Shown here: positions 11,057-19,752 of the stretch, piece after piece
How the letters are laid out: each line of letters opens with the position of its first letter
Position numbering within the stretch: position 1 is the stretch's first letter
Assembly (NCBI GenBank): GCA_945873095.1
Contig: CAMCBU010000020.1
Coordinates: forward strand, 1-37,326
DNA from: Klebsiella pneumoniae
GTDB lineage: Bacteria > Pseudomonadota > Gammaproteobacteria > Steroidobacterales > Steroidobacteraceae
Direction: 5' to 3'
Length of the DNA: 37,326 nucleotides
Made by a program: the position numbers and the translations under genes
The notes under the pieces: model-generated
What the model was told of the DNA's origin: nothing
Database searches by the model: none
Seen by the model: only the letters and a program-made list of their open reading frames with translations

Positions 11057-12277
11057 GTGAATTTGTCTAGTCTTCCGCAAGCCAATCGTGTGCTCTCGGG
11101 CATGCGTCCGACCGGTCAGTTGCACCTCGGTAACTACCACGGCGCCCTGCGAAACTGGGTCGATTTGCAGTACCAATATCCTTGCTATTTTTTCGTCGCC
11201 GACTGGCATGCGCTGACGACGGGCTATGAAGACACGAGTCGTTTGCCCGAGTACACCCATGAGATGGTGATCGATTGGCTAGCGGCGGGACTCAACCCGG
11301 GCGTTGCCACGCTGTTTGTGCAATCGCATGTGCCGGAGCACGCCGAGCTGCATCTGCTGCTCTCGATGATCACGCCGCTTTCATGGCTCGAGCGCGTGCC
11401 CACCTACAAAGATCAACAGTCCGAGTTGCAGGAGAAGGACCTCGCGACCTATGGCTTCCTCGGTTATCCGTTGCTGCAGTCGGCCGACATCCTGCTGTAT
11501 CGACCGGGCTATGTGCCGGTCGGCGAAGATCAGGTCGCGCACGTTGAGATCACGCGCGAGGTGGCGCGTCGATTCAACCATCTGTTCGGTCGCGAAGTCG
11601 GTTTCGAGGAGAAGTCGGAAAAAGCGGTCGCCGAGCTCGGTGGCAAGAACAGCAAGATCTATCGCGAGCTGCGTCGCAAGTTTCAGGAGACCGGCGATGT
11701 GGCCTCGCTCGAGCAGGCGCGTGCGATCGTGCAGGGCAATACACGTATCACGGTGGCGGATCGCGAGCGCTTGCTCGGCTATCTCGAGGGCAGCAGCGTG
11801 TCGATCCTGCCGGAGCCGCAAGTGTTGCTGACGCCCACGCCGAAGTTGCCCGGGCTCGACGGCCGCAAGATGTCCAAGTCTTACGGCAACACCCTCGGTC
11901 TACGCGAAGAGCCGGACTCGATCGCCAAGAAGCTCAAGACCATGCAGACCGATCCGGCGCGAGTGCGCCGCACGGACGTCGGCGATCCGGAGAAATGTCC
12001 GGTGTGGTCGCTGCATCAGGTTTACTCGGATGAGCCGACACGCAGCTGGGCCGCCGCGGGTTGCCGCTCGGCTGGCATCGGCTGTCTCGAGTGCAAGAAA
12101 CCGCTGATCGATAAGGTCGTAGCAGACGCATCGGCCATGCGGTCGCGCGCCGAGGAGTACGAACAGAATCCCGAGCTCGTGCGGGCGATCCTCGCCGAGG
12201 GCAGCGAGAAGGCGCGTGAGGCAGCACGCGAGACGCTCGACGAGGTTCGTCGCGCCATGCATCTGCGCGGAGACTGA
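11057..12277 (+). CDS. trpS: Tryptophan-tRNA ligase
   Basis: A 406-residue class I synthetase that charges tRNA-Trp. HIGH variant HLGN at 23-26 (TGQLHLGNYHGALRNWV); KMSKS at 271-275 (GRKMSKSYGN). Around it are the conserved SWLERVPTYKDQ and YPLLQSADILLY segments. It is longer than the ~335-residue E. coli form because of an insertion before KMSKS (~175-255) and a C-terminal Cys-containing segment (CRSAGIGCLECKKPLIDK), as in a known longer bacterial TrpS subgroup. The GTG start is preceded by a weak purine-rich site (CAGGGTGTT). scpA follows after 6 bp, so trpS probably heads a trpS-scpA-scpB-rluB-like transcript. Confidence 0.97.
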   Translation: MNLSSLPQANRVLSGMRPTGQLHLGNYHGALRNWVDLQYQYPCYFFVADWHALTTGYEDTSRLPEYTHEMVIDWLAAGLNPGVATLFVQSHVPEHAELHLLLSMITPLSWLERVPTYKDQQSELQEKDLATYGFLGYPLLQSADILLYRPGYVPVGEDQVAHVEITREVARRFNHLFGREVGFEEKSEKAVAELGGKNSKIYRELRRKFQETGDVASLEQARAIVQGNTRITVADRERLLGYLEGSSVSILPEPQVLLTPTPKLPGLDGRKMSKSYGNTLGLREEPDSIAKKLKTMQTDPARVRRTDVGDPEKCPVWSLHQVYSDEPTRSWAAAGCRSAGIGCLECKKPLIDKVVADASAMRSRAEEYEQNPELVRAILAEGSEKAREAARETLDEVRRAMHLRGD

Positions 12278-12283
12278 AGCGCC

Positions 12284-13189
12284 ATGTCCAAACCCGAGTT
12301 GCGCCTCGTGTCGCCGCCTGCGGATCTGCTCGAGGCGAGTGCGGTGAGCGTTCCGACCCAGGAAGAGATGCCCTTCGCCGTGGTGCAGGGCGAGCCTGTC
12401 ACGCAGCTGCCACGCGATCTTTACATCCCGCCGCAGGCGCTCGAGGTGTTCCTCGAGGCATTCGAGGGTCCGCTCGATCTGCTGCTGTATCTCATCCGAC
12501 GGCAGAATCTCGACATCCTCGATATTCCGCTGGCGGATATCACGCGTCAGTACATGAACTACATCGAACTGATGCAGGACATGCAGCTCGAGCTCGCCGG
12601 CGAATATCTGCTGATGGCCGCAACGCTCGCCGAGATCAAATCTCGCATGTTGCTGCCGCGCTCAAGTGAAGTCGCGACCGAAGAAATCGATCCGCGCGCG
12701 GACCTCGTGCGTCGTTTGCAGGAGTACGAGCGCTACAAGCAGGCGGCCGAGAGCATCGATCGCGTACCGCGACTCGAGCGCGATATTTGGCTCGCCAGCG
12801 CGCACAACGAGCATCGACGGCCGCTCGCACAACTGCCGACCGTCACGCTGCAGGAGATGATCGTCGCCTTCCGCGATGTCGTCTCGCGCGCCGCGATGTT
12901 TCAGCATCACCACGTGCAGCGCGAGCGCTTGTCGGTGCGGGCGCGCATGACCGATGTGCTCGCGGCGGTCGAGGGCGGCGGTTTCGTCGATTTCGGTAAG
13001 CTGTTCAAACCGGAGGAGGGGCGCATGGGCGTCACCGTCACCTTCATCGCCATCCTCGAATTGGTGCGCGAAGGTCTGCTCGATCTGGTGCAGACAGAGC
13101 CGTATGGGCCGCTGCACGTGCGCGGAGCGCAATCGCCGCGTTTGCAGTCGGTGCCCACTGAAGAATCAGAGGACGAAGGAACAGCATGA
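12284..13189 (+). CDS. scpA: Segregation and condensation protein A (kleisin)
   Basis: A 301-residue kleisin that bridges the SMC heads and binds ScpB. The ScpA core starts near residue 57 (FEGPLDLLLYLIRRQNLDILDIPLADITRQYM), followed by LAGEYLLMAATLAEIKSRMLLP and a C-terminal winged helix (~215-280; VTVTFIAILELVREGLL) that contacts the SMC head. About 50 residues precede the core, longer than most ScpA N-termini. Its stop overlaps the scpB start (ATGA), implying translational coupling. The SMC partner is encoded at 2.7-6.2 kb. Confidence 0.97.
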   Translation: MSKPELRLVSPPADLLEASAVSVPTQEEMPFAVVQGEPVTQLPRDLYIPPQALEVFLEAFEGPLDLLLYLIRRQNLDILDIPLADITRQYMNYIELMQDMQLELAGEYLLMAATLAEIKSRMLLPRSSEVATEEIDPRADLVRRLQEYERYKQAAESIDRVPRLERDIWLASAHNEHRRPLAQLPTVTLQEMIVAFRDVVSRAAMFQHHHVQRERLSVRARMTDVLAAVEGGGFVDFGKLFKPEEGRMGVTVTFIAILELVREGLLDLVQTEPYGPLHVRGAQSPRLQSVPTEESEDEGTA

Positions 13190-13887
13190 GCGAGAATCAC
13201 ATTCGCAACGTCGTCGAGGCCGCCTTGTTGGCCGCCGGGAAATCGCTGCCGGTCGCGGATCTCGCGCAACTGTTCGACGAAGACGGTCGCCCGGAGAAGC
13301 CGCAAATCGTCGCGGCCTTGCAGCAGTTGGAGAGTGACTATGCCGATCGTGGCATCGAGCTCAAAGAAACCGCCGGCGGCTGGCGTATTCAGATCAAACA
13401 AGGCTATGGTCGAGAGGTGTCGCGGCTGTGGCCGGAGCGCCCGCAGCGCTATTCGCGTGCCTTGCTCGAAACGGTCGCTTTGGTGGCTTATCGACAACCG
13501 ATCACCCGCGCTGAAATCGAGTCGGTTCGTGGTGTCGCGGTCAATCCGAACATCATCAAGACCTTGATGGAGCGGGACTGGGTGCGGGTGGTGGGTCATC
13601 GTGACGTGCCGGGTCATCCGGAGTTGCTCGGCACAACGCGCGGTTTCCTCGATTATTTTGGACTGCGCAGCATCGACGAGTTGCCGCCGCTTGCTGAGCT
13701 CAAGGCGATGGCCGATCTCAACCCACAGTTGACGCTGCCGGTGGCAGGCGATCTCGAAGCGAGTGAAACAGCCGACGGTGGCGATGCGGGTAACGGTGGC
13801 GACGCGGTCGAGGGCGCGGCACCCGTAGTGGAGCCGGCGCCATCCGATGATGAGCCGGTCTACGTGGCTGATCGGACGGAGGCGTGA
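13186..13887 (+). CDS. scpB: Segregation and condensation protein B
   Basis: A 233-residue ScpB, the winged-helix dimer that binds ScpA in the SMC complex. Seen: IRNVVEAALLAAGKSLPVADLAQLF; ETAGGWRIQIKQGYG; and the family signature RYSRALLETVALVAYRQPITRAEIESVRG (in parts). It ends with an acidic, low-complexity tail (~185-233, rich in Glu, Asp, Gly and Ala) beyond the usual fold. A good ribosome site (AAGGA) precedes the ATG, which overlaps the scpA stop. The stop overlaps the GTG of the next gene (GTGA). Confidence 0.97.
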   Translation: MSENHIRNVVEAALLAAGKSLPVADLAQLFDEDGRPEKPQIVAALQQLESDYADRGIELKETAGGWRIQIKQGYGREVSRLWPERPQRYSRALLETVALVAYRQPITRAEIESVRGVAVNPNIIKTLMERDWVRVVGHRDVPGHPELLGTTRGFLDYFGLRSIDELPPLAELKAMADLNPQLTLPVAGDLEASETADGGDAGNGGDAVEGAAPVVEPAPSDDEPVYVADRTEA

Positions 13888-14735
13888 CCGGTCGTCGTCC
13901 GCCTCGGCGAGCGCCCTCGCGCGCAAGCGCACGCACCGGCGCGGCGGACCTGCCGGGTGATCGGCTACAAAAAGTGCTCGCGCAGGCGGGTCTTGCCTCG
14001 CGCCGTGAAGCCGAGCAATGGATTATCGCCGGTCGGGTGACGATCAACGGCGTGCGTGCCGAGCTCGGGCAGCGCGTGCAGGGTCGGGATGAAATCCGCA
14101 TCGATGGTCGAGTCCTGCGGCGCGCGCGCAATCCCGAGAAACTCGCGGTCGATGCGTCCACGTTTCTGTGCAACCGCTCGCCCGGTCAATCTTTGAGCGA
14201 AGAGCTCGTGCCGAAATTGCCACGGCGGGCAGGCAAGCGATTCTTGGCGATCTCGCCGATGCCCAACGTCGATGGCGGCTTGGAGCTGCTGACCACCGAT
14301 GGTGCGCTCGCAAGCCGCTTGCAGCGGCGCGTTCGCCGCTGGCTCACGGAGTTCTTGATCCGCGTGCGAGGTGAGTTGACGCCGGAGAGTCTCGATGCGA
14401 TCGCCGCCGGGCAACTCGACGATGGTCGCAAACTGTCGGTCTTGGCGGTCGAGGGGTCGGACGAGTTCACCGAGGGTGCCAACCGCTGGTATCGAATCGA
14501 AGTGGAAGGGGCGAGCGGCAAGGAGATACGGCAGTTGTTCGAGCGGCAGGGTGCGCTGGTTAGTCGGATATTGCGCACGCGCCTAGGCGCACTCGCTTTG
14601 ACGCGGGATTTGAATCGCGGTCATTTCCGCAAACTCACCGACGAGGAATCGCAGGCGCTGCAGAGCAGCGAGGCGGGTCAGGTGCCGGTGGACGACGAGG
14701 CAGAGGGAGCCGAAGACGCCGAAGAGGCCGGTTGA
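13884..14735 (+). CDS. RluB/RsuA-family pseudouridine synthase homologue, probably inactive
   Basis: A 283-residue protein in the position where a 23S rRNA pseudouridine synthase (RluB) normally follows scpB. The S4 RNA-binding domain is intact (~26-80; DRLQKVLAQAGLASRREAEQ, VTING). The catalytic domain is degenerate: the motif GRLDxxTSGLLLxTxDG reads ISPMPNVDGGLELLTTDG at 123-140, so the catalytic Asp aligns with P127. The usual Tyr of the REYxVRV strand is F157 (TEFLIRVRG). The early Y/HKPxG motif is also missing. Other frames of the same DNA do not restore the motif, so this is divergence, not a frameshift. The C-terminal tail is acidic. It may be a non-catalytic RNA-binding protein. The start GTG overlaps the scpB stop; the 3' end overlaps the opposite SDR gene by 58 bp. 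Confidence 0.8.
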   Translation: MTGRRPPRRAPSRASARTGAADLPGDRLQKVLAQAGLASRREAEQWIIAGRVTINGVRAELGQRVQGRDEIRIDGRVLRRARNPEKLAVDASTFLCNRSPGQSLSEELVPKLPRRAGKRFLAISPMPNVDGGLELLTTDGALASRLQRRVRRWLTEFLIRVRGELTPESLDAIAAGQLDDGRKLSVLAVEGSDEFTEGANRWYRIEVEGASGKEIRQLFERQGALVSRILRTRLGALALTRDLNRGHFRKLTDEESQALQSSEAGQVPVDDEAEGAEDAEEAG

Positions 14736-15505
14736 GCGTCGAAGGCGCGACCGGTGACGCCGCGCGCCTGCGGTCCGAGTAGCGCAATGAAAGGCGCCGT
14801 CAGCGCCGCCGGCTCCGGCAGGGTGTCGATGTTTTCAGACGGGTAGGCCTGCCGACGCATTTGCGTGCGAGCCTTGCCCGGGTTCAAAGAATTCACACGT
14901 ACCGTTGATTTTTCGAGCTCATCGGCCAACACCTGCATGAAACCCTCGAGCGCAAACTTGGATACGGCATAGGCCCCCCAATAGGCGCGACCTTTGCGAC
15001 CCACGGCACTCGAGGTGCAGACGATCGATGCATCGCTTGAGGCGCGCAGCAGCGGCAACAGGGTTTGGGTGAGAGCGACGTTCGCGGTCACGTTGAGGTG
15101 CATCACACGCACCCAAGTGGGCATGTCGTACTCCTCGATGGGCATCGGCTGACCGAGTAGCGCCGCATTCAGCACGAGACCATCGAGGCGTCCCCAACGC
15201 GCTTGTGCAGCGCGCGCGATCGTATCGAAATCCTGCGCCACGGCTTTTTCGAGATCGAGCGGAGCGATCGCCGGTGCCGCGATGCCAGCACCGTCATGCG
15301 CCTCGGAGGCGAGGATCGCATCGTGCACGGCCTCCAGTTTTTTGACGTTGCGCCCCAGCAGCAACACTTCCGCACCATATCGCGCGCACTCGAGGGCGAG
15401 TGCGCGACCGATGCCAGCGGTGGGTCCGGTGATGGCGATCACGCGACCGCGCAGCTCCCCCGGTGACAGACCGATACGCGTTGGTTCGAAGGAAGTCGGG
15501 CTCAT
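14678..15505 (-). CDS. Short-chain dehydrogenase/reductase, YciK-like
   Basis: A 275-residue classical SDR. It has the nucleotide-binding TGxxxGIG motif (ITGPTAGIGRALALE), the NAG variant NAALLG, and the catalytic Ser-Tyr-Lys set in TSSAVGRKGRAYWGAYAVSK. It closely follows E. coli YciK in motif order (LLGRNVKKLE, RGRxYWGAYAxSKFALEGFMQVLADE, VRVNSLNPGKARTQMR, FDAQP). The substrate is unknown. The C-terminal Ser/Ala-rich tail (SSASSAPSASSSTGT) lies in the 58-bp overlap with the RluB-like gene. On the same strand it comes last after ubiG and the squalene-synthase-fold gene, 21 bp from the latter, so the three are likely co-transcribed. Confidence 0.9.
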   Translation of the reverse strand: MSPTSFEPTRIGLSPGELRGRVIAITGPTAGIGRALALECARYGAEVLLLGRNVKKLEAVHDAILASEAHDGAGIAAPAIAPLDLEKAVAQDFDTIARAAQARWGRLDGLVLNAALLGQPMPIEEYDMPTWVRVMHLNVTANVALTQTLLPLLRASSDASIVCTSSAVGRKGRAYWGAYAVSKFALEGFMQVLADELEKSTVRVNSLNPGKARTQMRRQAYPSENIDTLPEPAALTAPFIALLGPQARGVTGRAFDAQPASSASSAPSASSSTGT

Positions 15506-15526
15506 CGTCGCTCCTGCCAGAGGGGT

Positions 15527-16339
15527 CTACCGCAAGGCGCTCGGCAAATATCCGCGTGCGAGGGACACCGCCGCGCGCCACGCGCGCATCGTACGCGACA
15601 ACGGCTCGAACCGAGTGATCGAGAAGTCGGGTAAACGCGCTTGTAGCCGCATCGCCGTGCCGTGGGCGAGTGTGGCCCACAGCAGCGCCGGCGCCGGCAG
15701 CGGCAAGGTGTCGAGGGGCGAGGCGTTCGCCAGCGCGCGCACGGCAACGGCGAGCTCGTGCAAGCGCGCGCGCAATCGTGCCGACTCGAGCTCACCCAAT
15801 GGATGGTGAACCCAACGCGTGTGTGCTTCGGGCGGATCACCGAGGGCACGATACAAGCGACCTCGTGGCGCGTGCAGTGGCCAGTCGGCGAGCAGTTCGA
15901 TTTCGCGAATGTATTTGCCGAGCAGGCGAGCTTGCTCCGACGCCGTGCGACAGACGCACGCGAAGACGGTATCGGCCCAGAGCGCAAGATAGTCATCGAG
16001 TTCGGCTTGGTTGAGAAAGGCCACCGTGGCCAGATCGATTCGGGTCGCCTCGGTGAGCCCGCGCAAATCCGGCAAGGACAAGCCCGCCGTCAGCGAGGCC
16101 TCGGCGAGGGCTCGGGTGCTCGGGTGTCGCGCGCTCGCGTGGGTTAGGCGGGTGAGTTCCTCGGACCACCATTCGAGCCGCGTGTGTGCCACGTTGTGAT
16201 CGAGATCGGGGCGAAGACTGGCGAGGATCTCGTGCTCGATATCGAACAGGGCCTGCAACCGCGCCCGATCGGTGGGCGGGGCGAAGCGCAACACGAGTTC
16301 GCGACTCGTGGCACCGGCCGCCTGCAGTTCGGGGGTCAT
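15527..16339 (-). CDS. Squalene/phytoene synthase-fold protein lacking Asp-rich motifs
   Basis: A 270-residue all-helical protein assigned to the squalene/phytoene synthase superfamily from RLEWWSEEL (54-62; families have RLxWWRDEI) and LGKYIREIELLADW....RGRLY (140-163), which aligns with the LQLTNILRDxxED...RGRxYLP region. Neither DxxxD Mg-diphosphate motif is present: the second reads EIELLADW. So prenyl-diphosphate condensation is unlikely. The pattern recalls NDUFAF6-type proteins, a respiratory complex I assembly factor of the same fold. Its ATG overlaps the ubiG stop (ATGA), tying it to a quinone gene. The fold call is moderate; the role is inference. Confidence 0.65.
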   Translation of the reverse strand: MTPELQAAGATSRELVLRFAPPTDRARLQALFDIEHEILASLRPDLDHNVAHTRLEWWSEELTRLTHASARHPSTRALAEASLTAGLSLPDLRGLTEATRIDLATVAFLNQAELDDYLALWADTVFACVCRTASEQARLLGKYIREIELLADWPLHAPRGRLYRALGDPPEAHTRWVHHPLGELESARLRARLHELAVAVRALANASPLDTLPLPAPALLWATLAHGTAMRLQARLPDFSITRFEPLSRTMRAWRAAVSLARGYLPSALR

Positions 16340-17046
16340 GCGGCGGGTTTACGCAACGCGCACAGATAATTGACCTTGGGTTGCTTCACGAGTGTGGCGG
16401 TGTGGGTCAGTGGGTTGTACTCGAGCCCGGCGAGCTCGAGCAGTTCGAGTCCCGCGGCGCGCGCCCACGCCGCGATTTCGGCTGGCCGGATCAGACGCTC
16501 GTACTCGTGAGTGCCTTTCGGCACCAGACCCGCGACGTATTCCGCACCGACAATGGCCAGCAGAAAGGCTCGCCAGTCGCGATTGATCGTCGAGAGAAAC
16601 ATCATCCCGCCCGGCTTGACGAGTTGCGCCAGAGTATCGATCGTGGCGCCAGGGTTGGGCACGTGCTCGAGCATCTCCATGCAGGTGACCACATCGAATG
16701 CGGCAGGCTCGCGCTCGGCCAACTCTTCGGCGGGCTGCAGGCGGTAGTCGATGTCGAGACCGCTCGCGGCTGCATGCAATCGCGCCACTTCGATCATGCC
16801 CGCAGCGCGATCGATGGCGGTCATGCGAGCGCCACGCTTGGCAAGAGACTCGGCCAACAAACCGCCGCCGCAACCGACATCGAGCACGCGAGCGTTCGTG
16901 AGTCTCGCACGCTCGGCGATGAATTCCGCCCGTAGCGGGTTGAGGTTATGCAGCGGTTTGAACTCTCCCTCGGGGTCCCAAAACCGGTGCGAGAGGGCGT
17001 CGAACTTGGCCACTTCGGCGGCGTCGAAAGGAGTCTCGATGGACAT
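16336..17046 (-). CDS. ubiG: Ubiquinone biosynthesis O-methyltransferase UbiG
   Basis: A 236-residue SAM-dependent methyltransferase that performs both O-methylations of ubiquinone synthesis. I start it at ATG 17046 because the family N-terminus follows ([34 protein letters not shown]); the frame is open further but runs into gyrA. SAM motif I is [19 protein letters not shown]; then [25 protein letters not shown], and the UbiG-specific [16 protein letters not shown]. All expected motifs are intact. It is divergent from gyrA across 51 bp and overlaps the next gene by 4 bp. Confidence 0.97.
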   Translation of the reverse strand: MSIETPFDAAEVAKFDALSHRFWDPEGEFKPLHNLNPLRAEFIAERARLTNARVLDVGCGGGLLAESLAKRGARMTAIDRAAGMIEVARLHAAASGLDIDYRLQPAEELAEREPAAFDVVTCMEMLEHVPNPGATIDTLAQLVKPGGMMFLSTINRDWRAFLLAIVGAEYVAGLVPKGTHEYERLIRPAEIAAWARAAGLELLELAGLEYNPLTHTATLVKQPKVNYLCALRKPAA

Positions 17047-17076
17047 AGGGGAACCACGGCGTTGACGGGTCCCGTA

Positions 17077-17085
17077 TGGTACTAT
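17077..17085 (+). promoter_or_regulatory. Possible extended -10 promoter for gyrA
   Basis: TG-G-TACTAT forms an extended -10 in the 51-bp ubiG/gyrA gap. TTGACG at 17062-17067 is only 12 bp away, too near for a normal -35. Initiation here would leave only about 5 nt before the gyrA ATG, so the main promoter may lie upstream in ubiG. Confidence 0.25.
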
Positions 17086-17097
17086 TTCGAGCTCTTT

Positions 17098-19719
17098 ATG
17101 AGCGAAATTGCCCGCGAAGTTTTGCCCGTCAATCTCGAAGACGAGATGCGCCAGTCCTATCTCGATTACGCGATGAGCGTCATCGTGGGGCGCGCACTCC
17201 CGGATGTTCGTGACGGCCTGAAACCTGTCCATCGTCGCGTGCTCTACGCGATGCGTGAGCTCGGTAACGAGTACAACAAGCCCTATAAAAAATCAGCGCG
17301 TGTCGTTGGTGATGTCATCGGTAAGTACCACCCGCACGGCGATGTGGCGGTGTACGACGCGGTGGTGCGCATGGCGCAGCCGTTCTCGATGCGTTACCTG
17401 CTCGTCGATGGCCAAGGCAACTTCGGTTCGGTCGACGGCGACACGCCGGCAGCCATGCGCTACACCGAAGTGCGCATGTCTCGCTTGGCCGGTGAGTTGC
17501 TCGCCGACATCGATCGCGAGACGGTCGATTTCGTCGCCAACTACGACGATTCTTTGACGGAACCTGCGGTGATGCCCTCGCGCATCCCGAATTTGTTGGT
17601 CAACGGGTCCTCGGGTATCGCCGTCGGTATGGCGACCAACATTCCGCCGCACAACCTGACGGAAGTCGTCAACGCCTGTATCGCCGTGATCGACGATCCG
17701 GAAATCGGGCTGCCGGCTCTGATGCAGCACGTGCCCGGACCGGATTTTCCAACAGCCGGCATCATCAATGGTGCTCGCGAAATCGTCAGTGCCTACAAGG
17801 GTGGGCGTGGGCGGCTCTCGATTCGTGCGCGTACCCACTTCGAAGAGGTCGGCAGTCGCGGTGATCGTCAGGCGATCATCGTCACCGAGCTGCCTTATCA
17901 AGTGAACAAGGCGCGCTTGATCGAGCGTATCGCCGATCTCGTGCGCGACAAACAGATCGAAGGCATCTCCAACGACGGTCTGCGCGATGAGTCCGACAAA
18001 GACGGCATGCGCATCGTCATCGAGTTGAAGCGCGGCGAGAACGCCGAGGTCATCCTCAACAATTTGTTCGCGCAGACGCCGCTCGAGACCGTGTTCGGCA
18101 TCAACATGGTGGCGCTCGTCGACGGGCAGCCGCGCTTGCTCTCGCTCAAGGAGATGCTCGAGGCGTTCATCCGGCATCGGCGCGAAGTCGTCACCCGTCG
18201 TACGGTGTTCGACTTGGCGAAGGCGCGCGCGCGCGCCCATCTGCTCGAAGGTCTGGCCGTTGCGCTCGCCAATATCGACGAGGTCATTGCGCTGATCAAA
18301 GCGTCACCGACCCCGGCGGAAGCCAAGCTCGGCTTGCTCTCCAAGTTGTGGAGCTCCGGTGCGGTGCCCGCGATGCTCGCGCGCGCCAACAACGTTTCCA
18401 CGCGCCCCCGAGAGCTTGCTGCCGAATTGGGCTTGCAGCGTGAGGGCAGCGGGTATCGTCTGAGCGAGGAGCAGGCGCAAGCCATCCTCGAGATGCGTCT
18501 GAACCGTTTGACCGGTCTCGAGCAGGACAAGATCGTCGCCGAGTATGCGGAGTTGTTGGCCGAGATCACCGACCTGTCGGACATCCTTGTGCGCGCCGAA
18601 CGCTTGACGGAAGTGGTGCGTGGCGAGCTCATCGCGATCCGCGAAGACTATGGCGATGCGCGCCGTACCGAAATCAATCTCGATCACATCGACCTTGCCA
18701 CCGAAGATTTGATCGAGCCGCAAGATGTCGTCGTCACTCTCTCGCATACGGGGTACGCCAAGAGTCAACCGTTGTCGGAGTACCAAGCGCAACGGCGTGG
18801 TGGCCGAGGCAAGGCGGCAACGGCGGTCAAAGACGAAGATTTCGTCGAGAAGCTCTTCGTCGCGCACACGCACGACACCTTGCTCTGTTTCTCAAGTCGT
18901 GGGCGGGTGTATTGGCTGCGGGTCTTCGAACTGCCCCAAGCGGGGCGTGGCGCTCGCGGTAAACCTTTGGTCAATCTCATGCCGCTCGAAGAGGGTGAGA
19001 AGATCAATGCGGTACTGCCAATCAAGCAATTCGACGATGAGCGTTTCGTGTTCATGGTGACGAGTCATGGCACCGTCAAGAAGACGCCGCTATCGGCCTA
19101 CTCGCGGCCTCGTCCCTCCGGCATCATCGCGGTCGATTTGCGCGATGGCGACCGGTTGGTCGGCGTGGGCCTGACCGACGGTAAGCGCGATATCATCCTG
19201 TGTTCGAGCGGTGGCAAGGCCATCCGCTTCAATGAAGACGAAGTGCGCCCGATGGGTCGCGATGCCACCGGTGTTCGCGGTATCAAGCTCGTCGAAGGCC
19301 AAGAGGTCATCTCCTTGGTCGTGGTCGGTGATGGCTTGATCCTCACCGCATCCGAGAACGGGTACGGCAAATTGACTCCGCTGGAAGACTTCCCCCTGCA
19401 CGGCCGTGGCGGACAGGGCGTGATCGCGTTGCAGACCACCGAGCGAAATGGTCGCACGGTGGCGGCGCTGCAATTGCAGGCCGACCAGGAAATCATGTTG
19501 ATCAGCTCCAATGGCACACTCGTACGCACGGGCGTGAGCGAGATCTCGATCGTCGGACGCAATACCCAGGGCGTGCGCCTCATTCGCCTCGATGAGGGCG
19601 AGCGACTGGCCGGCGTCGAAGGTGTGGGCTTGCTGGCTGCCGAGGAAGGTGAGGTGGTCGATGAGGCGGCTGTGCTGCCGACTGCCGATGAAGCAGGCGA
19701 GTCGCCGACCACGCACTGA
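17098..19719 (+). CDS. gyrA: DNA gyrase subunit A
   Basis: An 873-residue gyrase A, the breakage-reunion subunit of the enzyme that supercoils DNA. I start it at ATG 17098 ([17 protein letters not shown]), which gives numbering identical to E. coli: catalytic Tyr is Y122 ([10 protein letters not shown]). The winged helix holds the quinolone pocket; D87 is kept but position 83 is Val ([12 protein letters not shown]; codon GTG at 17344). Coiled coil at ~350-520; GyrA box QRRGGRG at 565-571; then the C-terminal pinwheel and an acidic tail ([20 protein letters not shown]). serC follows after 33 bp. Weak ribosome site GAG 6 nt before the ATG. Confidence 0.98.
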   Translation: MSEIAREVLPVNLEDEMRQSYLDYAMSVIVGRALPDVRDGLKPVHRRVLYAMRELGNEYNKPYKKSARVVGDVIGKYHPHGDVAVYDAVVRMAQPFSMRYLLVDGQGNFGSVDGDTPAAMRYTEVRMSRLAGELLADIDRETVDFVANYDDSLTEPAVMPSRIPNLLVNGSSGIAVGMATNIPPHNLTEVVNACIAVIDDPEIGLPALMQHVPGPDFPTAGIINGAREIVSAYKGGRGRLSIRARTHFEEVGSRGDRQAIIVTELPYQVNKARLIERIADLVRDKQIEGISNDGLRDESDKDGMRIVIELKRGENAEVILNNLFAQTPLETVFGINMVALVDGQPRLLSLKEMLEAFIRHRREVVTRRTVFDLAKARARAHLLEGLAVALANIDEVIALIKASPTPAEAKLGLLSKLWSSGAVPAMLARANNVSTRPRELAAELGLQREGSGYRLSEEQAQAILEMRLNRLTGLEQDKIVAEYAELLAEITDLSDILVRAERLTEVVRGELIAIREDYGDARRTEINLDHIDLATEDLIEPQDVVVTLSHTGYAKSQPLSEYQAQRRGGRGKAATAVKDEDFVEKLFVAHTHDTLLCFSSRGRVYWLRVFELPQAGRGARGKPLVNLMPLEEGEKINAVLPIKQFDDERFVFMVTSHGTVKKTPLSAYSRPRPSGIIAVDLRDGDRLVGVGLTDGKRDIILCSSGGKAIRFNEDEVRPMGRDATGVRGIKLVEGQEVISLVVVGDGLILTASENGYGKLTPLEDFPLHGRGGQGVIALQTTERNGRTVAALQLQADQEIMLISSNGTLVRTGVSEISIVGRNTQGVRLIRLDEGERLAGVEGVGLLAAEEGEVVDEAAVLPTADEAGESPTTH

Positions 19720-19752
19720 CATATCGCAAGATTCAAAACGGGGTTAGTCACG

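Noticed and set aside
14161-14280. Frameshift as the cause of the lost pseudouridine synthase motif
   Set aside because: I translated the other two plus frames around the motif and none gives GRLD; the flanking residues stay in family register.
16948-17097. N-terminal extension of gyrA
   Set aside because: The upstream codons lie inside ubiG on the other strand, and numbering from ATG 17098 matches E. coli GyrA exactly.
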